A DNA stretch of 37,249 nucleotides, from NCBI GenBank assembly GCA_030560485.1, contig JAKTTS010000096.1:1-37249 (forward strand). Reading direction: 5' to 3'. The first letter of the stretch is position 1; each line of letters begins with the position of its first letter. Below the pieces are notes generated by a model that saw only the letters and a list, made by a program, of their open reading frames with translations, was not told the origin of the DNA and made no database searches. Below, in pieces: positions 17,958-26,600 of this stretch. The stretch comes from Ascoidea tarda (nom. inval.) (Eukaryota; Ascomycota; Saccharomycetes; Ascoideales; Ascoideaceae). A program made the translations under genes and the position numbers.

Positions 17958-19902
17958 ATCTTTCTCTTCTCTCTCCTGCTTAGATGATTCGTTGACTTCC
18001 ACTTTGAATGCTACCTCATTGGGTCTCGCTAATACTGATCTTGATCCTGCTGCTTTTGTTATCAACAATACTGCTGACTACACCATCATCAACAGCATCG
18101 ACGATATCAACAATCCCATGATCAATGATGTCAACACCACCTTGCCCAAAGACATCCAAAACACTCTCAAGAAACAGAAACTATCCACCCAGGAAAAGTT
18201 GCAGAACGAGATACGGTTGTTAAGAGCCATAGAATATTATCAACAAGCTAAAGTTTACAACGAGTCTCTAAAGGTTTCAAACAACTCTGCTTCTAACCAG
18301 AGTGCAGCCACTGAAGTTGATACTTCAGGTGATGGCAACAACATCACTGGTGGAATCAGTTACGCTAGTTTCTCAAGGCATTTTAAGAAAAACATATCCT
18401 TTGAATATATCAAGTCGAAATTTAAATTGAAATGCTCAAAGTCTACTTTCCATGGTAGAGTAAATGGTAATAGATCAAGATTGACCTATTCTATCCAGTC
18501 TAGAGTGCTAACTCTATCCGAGGAAAATTTGTTAATTAAAAGATTAATTAAATTGACAAAGAGAGGATTTATTATTAATATGTCCAACATTTTATTAATG
18601 ATAGACGAAATAATCGATGATAGAATTCATTTTTATGATTCTTTTGTGATTGATGATGGAAAAGATGATGAAAATAAAAACGAAAACGAAAACGAAAATG
18701 AGAATGGAAATGAGAATGAAAATGAAAATGAAAATGAAAATGAAAATGAAACTGAAAATGAAAATGAAAATGAAAATGAAACTGAAAATGAACATGACAA
18801 TCAAAATGACAATGATAATCAAAATCAAAATCAAAATAATATCGATAATGACAATAACAATCATAATAGCAACCATAATATTGATAGTATTAATAATATT
18901 AGTGATAATATCATTATTAATAATAATCAGAATAATCAGAATTATCTGAATAGTAACCAATATACAAAAAATCAAGATCAAGCTAGGAATATCAAAAGAT
19001 ATGATCACTTGAAAGTAAATAATAGTAATTATGCAAACAAAATGTTATGTAAAAACAAGCCTTATCTGGGTGTCGACCATTATGTTACAAGATCATACGT
19101 CAAAGAATTTTTTAGAAGACATGAGCTAGATTTCAGAATTGAAAAACTATCCGATAATAATTATAAATTTTATGAATCTGAGAATAACCTTTTACTTTTA
19201 CAATATAGTATTAGCAGTAATTCTCTTAATAATAATTATAATAGCATAATGGAGAATGATACCAGCTCCTGTATAATGCCTGATAAGACTATTAATTCTG
19301 ATAATCTTGATGGGGATTCCTTTCAAAAAATCATTAAAAACATCAAAAATAAAGCTGTCAAAAATAAAGCTGTCAAAAATAGTAAACATAAAATTAAAAA
19401 ACCTAAAAATAAAAAAAACACCAAGTTTAAAACTAAGAAACCCAATAAATCCAGCGAATCATCGGATATTACAAATAACATTAACTATGATTCCTTTTTA
19501 GAAAAAGCATTTGCAAATAATTTCTCCTATTTAGCAAATTCAACTATAAACCAAAAGGTATTGGAGGACTTATCTGGAATTTCAGCTGCCAAAAAATACT
19601 CGATAAATTCTATTTTGAATTTAGCCAGAGACGCAAACAATTTTATTGACAATCTCAAAAATGGTTCAGGTTCTGAAAATAATCCTTCTGGAAACAGTAA
19701 TTCAATCGATAATCTAGATAATCATAATGACAACAGTAAAACTAAAAAAAAACACAAAAAAAGCAAAAATAAACAGAAATCAAATCATAAAAATAAAAAC
19801 AGTATAAACGATTCCAATTCTGTAGATGATGGCAAAAGCCATACGGATAATTTCAAAAAACATGCCGATTTACATTATATTAAAAATAACTACCTAGTTT
19901 AA
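17947..19902 (+). CDS. psq/CENP-B-type HTH protein, transposase-derived
   Basis: I call this 651-residue protein from its DNA-binding half. Residues about 78-210 resemble the tandem psq and CENP-B/Tc5-type helix-turn-helix of pogo/Fot1 transposases and their domesticated kin: RLLRAIEYYQQAK, SYASFSRHFK, KSTFHGRVNG, then LSEENLLIKRLIKLTKRGF. The expected closing helices (TRSYVKEFFRRHELDFRIEK) occur only at about 377-397, after an Asn/Glu/Asp low-complexity stretch (about 243-370). No DDE catalytic domain is apparent, so this is more likely a host regulator than an active transposase. The C-terminus is Lys-rich with KNKAVKN repeats and is probably nuclear. Function is unknown; S. cerevisiae Pdc2 is a domain analogue only. 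It is convergent with SKI8. Confidence 0.6.
   Translation: MTTESFSSLSCLDDSLTSTLNATSLGLANTDLDPAAFVINNTADYTIINSIDDINNPMINDVNTTLPKDIQNTLKKQKLSTQEKLQNEIRLLRAIEYYQQAKVYNESLKVSNNSASNQSAATEVDTSGDGNNITGGISYASFSRHFKKNISFEYIKSKFKLKCSKSTFHGRVNGNRSRLTYSIQSRVLTLSEENLLIKRLIKLTKRGFIINMSNILLMIDEIIDDRIHFYDSFVIDDGKDDENKNENENENENGNENENENENENENETENENENENETENEHDNQNDNDNQNQNQNNIDNDNNNHNSNHNIDSINNISDNIIINNNQNNQNYLNSNQYTKNQDQARNIKRYDHLKVNNSNYANKMLCKNKPYLGVDHYVTRSYVKEFFRRHELDFRIEKLSDNNYKFYESENNLLLLQYSISSNSLNNNYNSIMENDTSSCIMPDKTINSDNLDGDSFQKIIKNIKNKAVKNKAVKNSKHKIKKPKNKKNTKFKTKKPNKSSESSDITNNINYDSFLEKAFANNFSYLANSTINQKVLEDLSGISAAKKYSINSILNLARDANNFIDNLKNGSGSENNPSGNSNSIDNLDNHNDNSKTKKKHKKSKNKQKSNHKNKNSINDSNSVDDGKSHTDNFKKHADLHYIKNNYLV
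18669..18800 (+). repeat. Coding GAAAAT hexanucleotide repeat
   Basis: GAAAAT and variants (GAAAAC, GAGAAT, GAAACT) repeat over about 130 bases and encode an Asn-Glu dipeptide run with some Thr. The minus strand carries the complementary TTTTCA unit found at the left window edge. Confidence 0.9.
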
Positions 19903-20129
19903 ATCATCATTCATGACTTTTCATTATTTTTTTTTTTTTATTTTTTTAATTTCATCACTTGGTTTTTTTATGTTTTTTTTTATTTTTTTTGTTTGGTTAA
20001 ATGAAAATCATAAAGAATTGAATAAATGGATAATTTATTAATATAAACAGATTTTTTTGTATATTTTTTTTTATTGATACCGTCAATAGTTATGGCAAAA
20101 TTGGAGTTACTAATGATTACAGTAAGTAT
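19903..20129. other. Convergent T-rich spacer
   Basis: The gap between the psq/CENP-B-type gene and the SKI8 stop is rich in long T runs. I see no gene in it; it should hold the 3' ends of both. Confidence 0.7.
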
Positions 20130-21648
20130 TTAAATACCACCGGCTTCTCTGTACCAACGTATGCCACCATCAAAACCCACAGCGACTAAACCTTCATTGG
20201 TATCTCCTCCAGATCCACCTCTGATTCCTTTCTTGATATACTTTACATCTATTATAGCAACATGATCATTGGCTGGAAGGTTATCATCTTCTCTTACATC
20301 GTCATCTTCAGGTATTAAATCTGAAGGCGATATCAGAATTTGGCCGTCTTTTGATCTCGTATCAATATTCCAGATTTTTAATTTGCCATCGTAACCTCCA
20401 CTTACTAACAAATCACCTTCTAAATTGAAATCAATCCCAAAAATCCAGCCATCATGAGCATTGACATTGATACTTGTCGAGGCAGAATGAGTTGGCATTG
20501 TGAGCATGCCAGCGAGTTCACCATATTTGGTATCATATAAATAAATATTGCCAAAACTACCAGAATCCAAGGCAGCAACTAATAGGGAGCCATTGGGATT
20601 GAATTTTAGTGATCTAATTGAAGAAGAATAAGTTTTATTATTCAGTTGATTTGAAAATTGAACAGAGTTATTGTAAAAACTGTAAATTGATCTAGACGAA
20701 TCAATTTGGGAGAGGGTGATTTCACCATTTTGAAAACCAGTTGCAACCAAGTTTTGGCTGGGGGACACAGCTAAAGACATTGCAAAGTTTGGAGATTTTG
20801 GTTTAATTAAACCATGGTTGATGAAGCTTAGTTCTAGTTTATCGTTTTTGCTTATTGTGATTAATACGTTCCATATTTTAGTATCACCTTTAGACAGGGT
20901 TGCAAGGAATTTATTTTGGATCTGGTTGATTTTTGAAAAGGATATATCCGAAGCTTTAAACCATTCAATTGCCCAAAAGAACTCGCCAGTGATTTTGTTG
21001 TCGACTTTAAAGGAAGAATTTTTCAAGAAATCTGAAAACAAGTTTGTGTTAGTGTCATTTTTTTTTTTTGATAAGATATCATGGTAGTTTTGTAAATCGT
21101 TTTGGTAAAATTTTGCATCTAGTGGAAGTAAAGTGTCGTTTATAATTTGGAAAAAGTAGATTGTGCCACTAAAGGCTACGACAGAGACTAGAATGAGATT
21201 CGATTTCTTCAGGTTAATTAGGATGGGAGATTCGAAAAGTGATAGATGATGCAAACCGGAATTATCAATTAAAAAACTAGAAGCTGAGGTTTTGGGGTTA
21301 TCAGTTTCAGAGATTTTGTTTCGCCATAATTTCAAGTAGCCATCGCCGCCGATTGTTATTGTGTAGGGAGACGACACAGCAACAGCATAGATATCTGAGT
21401 CGTGAGCATTGAAAGCATTTGAGGTGGAGATAAATTTTCTGCTCTGTTGAGGAAGGAAATGGGTAAATAAAGAGAGAGAAAGAAGATTGTTAGAATGACA
21501 GGGAAAGAAGGAAAAAAAGAGGAAAGAAGTAAGGCAATGATCAAGATAGGATTGAATAATTAAGTAATTATTTAATAATTGGGTATTTATTTAATAATTA
21601 TTGAATAATTATTGAATGAGTGAGTTTACGAGAAGAATTACATACCAT
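20130..21648 (-). CDS. SKI8: Ski complex WD-repeat subunit Ski8, two exons
   Basis: The coding sequence is complement(join(20130..21443, 21646..21648)), 438 residues, in the WD40 scaffold of the Ski complex that feeds RNA to the cytoplasmic exosome; in S. cerevisiae it also acts in meiotic break formation. Exon 1 contributes only the ATG; splicing across a 202-nt intron gives MSRKFISTSNAFNAHDSDIY, which matches the Ski8 N-terminus (S. cerevisiae MSKVFIATANAGKAHDADIF). The body has WD repeats, e.g. TIGGDGYLKLW, SLKFNPNGSLLVAALDSGSF and LLVSGGYDGKLKIWNIDTRS. It is a bit longer than the 397 residues of S. cerevisiae Ski8. Without the splice the first 22 residues have no ATG in frame. A GTG at 21377 is not a start. 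Confidence 0.93.
21444..21645 (-). other. Spliceosomal intron, 202 nt, after the start codon
   Basis: On the minus strand the donor is GTATGT (21645-21640), directly after ATG. A TTCTAAC branch site has its branch A at 21490, and the first AG after the branch is the acceptor CAACAG at 21449-21444, 46 nt from the branch. The intron interrupts between codons 1 and 2. Confidence 0.85.
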
Positions 21649-21863
21649 TTTATGAATAATATTGTGGTAATAAAAATTGCAATGGTAATTGATAAGTAAT
21701 TTGAGGAAAGATTTCAATTTAAAATTTTGAGTTGATGTTAAAGTAGAACAGGGCTCTATCAAGCAGGGCTTTACGACTTAGGGCTTTATATACTACGAGG
21801 AAAAGTTTTGAAGTGGAGATTTAAATGTTAATTAAGATAGATATAAAAGGGAATAAAGAGAAA

Positions 21864-22592
21864 TTAGACCATTTGATGGTCATTTTCTGATGTTGTTGGT
21901 AAAGAAATTACAGATTCTAGTTTTTTGTCGTAATAGGAGTCGATTTTTACTTTAAATTCAGCACATGCGATACCAAATTGTTTTAAAATAAGGGATTGGA
22001 CGATGGATAGTTTGTCGCCCTTTTGACAGACGTTGAAGGGACAGTCTAGAACGACCTTTCCGTTTTTTATTCTAGTGGGAATGTTGAATTTGTTTCTGAA
22101 GGTTGGTTCTAAGGAGTGGGAGATTGGAACATCTTCTTCGACAGATATCTGACCGGCTGTGGAGTAGATGATTCCCTCTGGGATGGTGAAGGATATTGGG
22201 GATATTGAGTTTGCTCTAGCAAAATCCTTTGTGACAAAGGCAGTGAAGTAGTCCTTTACTACTTGAGGTTGTTCGTTTGTAAAGAGGAGGGTGGAGGAGC
22301 CAGTGATTCTTTTGGATAAAAGCGATAGATTTGGAGCGTACTCGTTGAAGGGAAGTTTACCTAGAGATTCACGCATAACAGCAGTTTTTGCTAGAACGAT
22401 TTTGGAACCTTTCCAGTCAGCTCTTATTGATTGTAGGGTTGGAGTTCTGATGTTTCTCAAGTCGAGTAGCCAGAGGTAGTTGTAGGAATCGATGTTTAAT
22501 CTGATGAGATCGAAGATTCTGTTTTTGTTTTGACGACCCTTTTTATCAGTTTTTGATAAAGTTACAAGTCTAGCACGTTTTGATCTTGCCAT
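21864..22592 (-). CDS. MRT4: Ribosome assembly factor Mrt4 (P0-like)
   Basis: This 242-residue protein is Mrt4, the nuclear paralogue of ribosomal stalk protein P0, which occupies the P0 site on pre-60S particles until it is exchanged. It opens MARSKRARLVTLSKTDKKGR, then RTPTLQSIRADWKGSKIVLAK, like the family, and contains FTIPEGIIYSTAGQISVEED and PTRIKNGKVVLD. ILKQFGIACAEFKVK is in the C-terminal half. There is no acidic P-protein tail, which distinguishes it from P0. S. cerevisiae Mrt4 is 236 residues. The upstream gap toward SME1 has short repeats and a GAAATTTTTC element resembling the RRPE box of ribosome-biogenesis promoters. Confidence 0.96.
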   Translation of the reverse strand: MARSKRARLVTLSKTDKKGRQNKNRIFDLIRLNIDSYNYLWLLDLRNIRTPTLQSIRADWKGSKIVLAKTAVMRESLGKLPFNEYAPNLSLLSKRITGSSTLLFTNEQPQVVKDYFTAFVTKDFARANSISPISFTIPEGIIYSTAGQISVEEDVPISHSLEPTFRNKFNIPTRIKNGKVVLDCPFNVCQKGDKLSIVQSLILKQFGIACAEFKVKIDSYYDKKLESVISLPTTSENDHQMV

Positions 22593-22652
22593 TGTTGAAT
22601 ATAAAGGTAGTGAGTATTAATATGGAGTGGAGGAATGGGGAACAAAAGATGA

Positions 22653-22680
22653 ATTGATAATTGATAATTGATAATTGATA
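22653..22680. repeat. 7-bp tandem repeat ATTGATA
   Basis: Four perfect copies, just upstream of the MRT4 start. Confidence 0.9.
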
Positions 22681-22926
22681 TAGAGTAAATAATTGTGTAT
22701 TATTTAGTGAACCAAAGATATAGAAAAACCAAGAAAATAAAGTAAAAAGAGAAGAATTAGAATGGAGAGATTTATGGTATAGTTTTTTTTTTCAAACAAA
22801 CTTTGTGATGATAATTGATATGAAATTTTTCAGCAGAAAAAAAAAATAATTTAAATTTTTTCTGAAAAAAACAACAAAAGATCATGTGATCACAATCGGT
22901 TTGGAGATGCAATCCGAGGAAATCTG

Positions 22927-22946
22927 TACTATACTATACTATACTA
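22927..22946. repeat. 5-bp tandem repeat TACTA
   Basis: Four perfect copies, in the gap between the MRT4 start and the SME1 stop. Confidence 0.9.
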
Positions 22947-23048
22947 TGAGAAATCTGTGTTTTTACTAAATTATAGTACTGAAATGTGGTGTCAATTGAT
23001 TATTGAGTTTGAGTATCAATTGATTGGTAGACGGGAGTGTCAAATTGA

Positions 23049-23392
23049 TTAAACATCTAAACTTGATATTAGAGTGATATTGTCGCCCTTTAGCAAGATT
23101 CTGCCCAACTTTTTCTTTGAAAAGTCTTGCTGGTTGATTTCGTAAGCGTCGTCGATGGTTAGGTTCATGAACTCGTCAAAACCTCTGATTTTGCCCTGAA
23201 TTCTGTAGGCTATCTGTTCGTACAACCAGATCTGGACCAAGGACTGTTGCTGGAAAAACTTGAAAATCAAGTTGATGGGTGGGACCATCTGGGAAAAAAG
23301 AAGTTAGTCACTGAGGTTGCAAAGAAAAGCGGGATCAAAGCCCGGAAGCGCTGTGAACATACCACTTTCTGGTGCTTTGTGCTGGAGGACAT
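23049..23392 (-). CDS. SME1: Sm protein E, two exons
   Basis: The coding sequence is complement(join(23049..23288, 23363..23392)), 89 residues, for the SmE subunit of the spliceosomal Sm ring. Exon 1 encodes [10 protein letters not shown] and exon 2 continues [20 protein letters not shown], which lines up with the S. cerevisiae N-terminus (MSNKVKTKAMVPPINCIFNF). The body carries [20 protein letters not shown] and [13 protein letters not shown], the Sm1 and Sm2 signatures. Read without splicing, the frame could still start at the MVPP methionine and give 79 residues, so an automated annotation might miss exon 1. The 5' intron has donor, branch and acceptor in standard form. It is divergent from CDC25. 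Confidence 0.93.
23289..23362 (-). other. Spliceosomal intron, 74 nt
   Basis: On the minus strand the donor is GTATGT at 23362-23357, the branch site TGACTAAC has branch A at 23304, and the acceptor TTTTTTCCCAG ends at 23289, 15 nt from the branch A. It lies in phase 0 between codons 10 and 11. Confidence 0.9.
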
Positions 23393-23641
23393 CGTGGAGC
23401 AGTTGCGGTTGTTTGCAAAGAAGCAGCAGCAGCAGAAGCAGCAGAAGCACGGACTTATCCCAGGCCAGCCGTTACCCGGTGTGTAGCGCGTCCGCAGTTG
23501 CCCGCATTCTTTCGCGTGCGTGTGCGTAGACGGCGGAGGAGGAGGGGAGCCAACTTCTGGTGCCGGTGCTGCTATTCCGCTAGCGAGCGTGGGTATAAGT
23601 AGCTCGCGCTGGCCTGTTGGTGCTTCTGCTTCCTGTGCGTC
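23393..23641. promoter_or_regulatory. Bidirectional promoter, SME1 / CDC25
   Basis: A compact 249-base gap between divergent starts. A GCAGCAGAAGCAGCAGAAG block at 23421-23452 reads as a CTGCTTCTGCTG leader for SME1. A G+C-rich stretch follows to the CDC25 ATG at 23642. I can name no factor site. Confidence 0.5.
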
Positions 23642-26600
23642 ATGGCCGGCTTTAGAAGAGACTCAGCGTGTACCCTCACCGCCAGCAGTCCCGGCGCTCC
23701 AGCTGCTGCAGACGATCTAACTGATCCAACTGATATAAATGCTGAGACTAGCCCAGGCAGTGATCTGTATCAATACCACAGCACCTCATATCTCTGTTTC
23801 ACCAATCGCAATCACAACCAAAATCGTAATCATAATCATAATCACAATACTGATAATACCAATACTGATAATACCAATACTGACAATACCAACCACATCA
23901 CTCTGGACAATAACGTCTCTTTCTTTATGTCCTCTCAAAACATCTACAATGCCAATAGTTCCCACTACTTATCAGCTCCTCCCAGATTAGCTCCTGCAAA
24001 CAACTATGCAAACTCTGAAATCTCTCTCTCCTCTTCCACTTCCACCTCCACTTCTGCATCCTCAACTCCAAGCTCCATCTCAATCTTACTCTCAAATTCA
24101 CATTCAAATCCAAATCTACTATCCAATTCAATACCCAACTCAATACCACTTTCAATACCCAATTCCACATTCATCTCCAATCCCATCTCCATTTCCAACG
24201 CTCCTCCAAACTCTATTTCGATTCCAAATCACAACCCCAATTCCATCTCAGCTACTGATTTCTCCTTCAGCAAAACCTCACCTCTGCACCATTCACAATC
24301 AAGTATATCCTCTTCTGCTTTGAGCCAACCTTTTAAAAAAGACCAGAAATACCTATTTTGCTTTCTCAGAGCAATCCACAACCACACCCTATCAAACAAC
24401 AATAACCCAGACTTAAATCTAATACCCTTCAAAAAAAATGATATCATCTACATTCACAATCTAGACCAAAATCTCTCTCTAGCTAATGTATCCCTCTTGA
24501 ATATATCCTCTTCCTCAATCTCAAATGGCTGGGTTCCAATAACAAACTACTTCAAACCAATCTATCCCACTTCCACTTCCACTTCCACTTCCACTCCCAA
24601 CTCAACTTATTCCCAAATCGCTTCCTCCCTAATATACTTGAAACCTCTACTAATAGCCTGCTCAAAAATCCTATTGAAAAAAAAATTTCTCAACAATTTC
24701 CTCAACAACAACAAATCAAACATCAACACAACTCCCACCTTCCCAGATTCGATCCAAAAATTGTCAATCATTTTCAACAACTACATCAACGAAATTAAAT
24801 CCTCAATCCGCAACCTACTATCCAACACAAATACCCTATCAAAAGACGACTATCTAATCCAAAACTCTTCCAAAATTCATCACTTGAGGAAAAAATTGCT
24901 ATCAGATTGGTATAAACTAATGACCTTCAACAACAACTACATTCTACCAATCCAGAAATTAAACACGACCAACAACAACTCAGAATACATTACCTTTTAC
25001 CTAAAATTCATTAAAAAACTAGACTACCTAGAATACTCCATTTTTAAAATCATCTTGAAATCAATTATTTTTTTAAAAAACTGGGGAATCATTCTAGATT
25101 TTATCCCAAATAAATTCATTCTACTTCAAAATACCCCTCCAAATAATGTCACAAATATCAACAATAACGCTAACATCAGTGCTAACATCAGTGCTAACAC
25201 CGGCGCTAACACCAACACCAACACCAACACCAACACCACCCTTAGTGTTAGCGCTAACATAAATTCAATAAATTCAAAAAAATTACTCAATAACTATAAC
25301 TACAACTACAACTTTCAAAAAAATACTCCCTCCTCATTCCCAATTTTATCCCCAAACAACAACAAAATAATTGATGAATCCGAGTCCTTATCAGATTCAA
25401 ACACAATCAAACAAAATCACCACAAAAGCCTCAGAAAATCCATATCAACTCCAAATGATATCCTACAATTCGACCCCATCAAACACGAAAAAAAATTACT
25501 CAAAAAAAAACAAAAAAAGGATAAAATCTTCTACCTAAACGAACCCCCCATCGCAAAATCAAGATTGTCCGAAATAAACCACTTGCTATTCCAATATTTA
25601 AGCTTGATTTTGGGTAGAATGGATATGATCCAAAATAATAATTCCGGCTCCCACCTATTAGAAACAATTGTCTACCAAGTAATCCTACTACTAAGAGAAA
25701 TCTTGTTCATCGGAAAATCTGCAACTAGGTTCTTGAAACTATCGGACTATACTCTAGATTCCTCGTTAGAAAACTTACTAGTCTTGGTCACTGATTTGGT
25801 TTCAACTGTTAAAAAATTGCTTTTAAAAACTTCTTTAAATCAAACAACACCGTTGTTCAAACTATACTCTCCAAATCTTATATCTGACATCCCGGGAAAC
25901 AGAAGCTCTTCTTATTTCTACACCCTAGAAGGAATAAAACTAATTGCTGTCATCTCAAAAATGATAAAATCTGTCTCCAGCTCCTTAAAAAGCTGCCGCT
26001 ATTTGTTGGATTTAATACCGAATGGCTATACTCTAGACTCTAATCGAAAACATCCTGACTTTCAAAAAATGAAAATATCTCCCAAAGAATTTGTCCAAAA
26101 ATGTTCAATTAATTCACTAGAAGATTCAAATCAAACAATAACTCCCGTGAATTCAAATTTAAACAAAAACGCTCAACCAATCACACTTCTGGAAACACTA
26201 GCAGAGTTCAATAGTTCTTCTCCATACATGGTAAGAATATCAGCCTTTGCTCGTTATAAGGATTCCTCAAACCAACAAGATGCCGAGTTGAAAACAAACC
26301 CATTTTCTGTAGATAATGAAATTCTACTAGATAGCAACGGAAAAATACTAGGGGCTACTTTTAGAGCATTGGTATACTTATTAGTTAATGAACTACATCG
26401 TCCAGATAGGTTCTTTTTTTCAACATTCTTTTTAACATTTCGCATTTTTTCAACTCCAGCTGATTTAATTGAAGAATTAATAAAAAGATTTGATGCAGAT
26501 AACAGAGAAAAATCTATTCTTATCGATGAACTGATGATGCAATCAGAATCAGAAGAATATGAAATCAACTCAGAACAAAAATACACTGTATTCGATTCAA

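Larger units (their letters stand above)
22593..23048 (-). promoter_or_regulatory. MRT4 promoter with simple repeats
   Basis: These 456 bases lie between MRT4 and the SME1 stop. They contain four perfect 7-mers ATTGATA (22653-22680), an RRPE-like TGAAATTTTTC (22821-22831), an ATCATGTGATCAC near-palindrome near 22882, and four perfect TACTA 5-mers (22927-22946). No gene is visible. Confidence 0.6.

Noticed and set aside
18595-19008. Hydrophobic Ile-rich open frame antisense to the psq/CENP-B-type gene and a Met/Lys frame on the plus strand
   Set aside because: These are shadow frames of the GAAAAT repeat; low complexity alone produces them.
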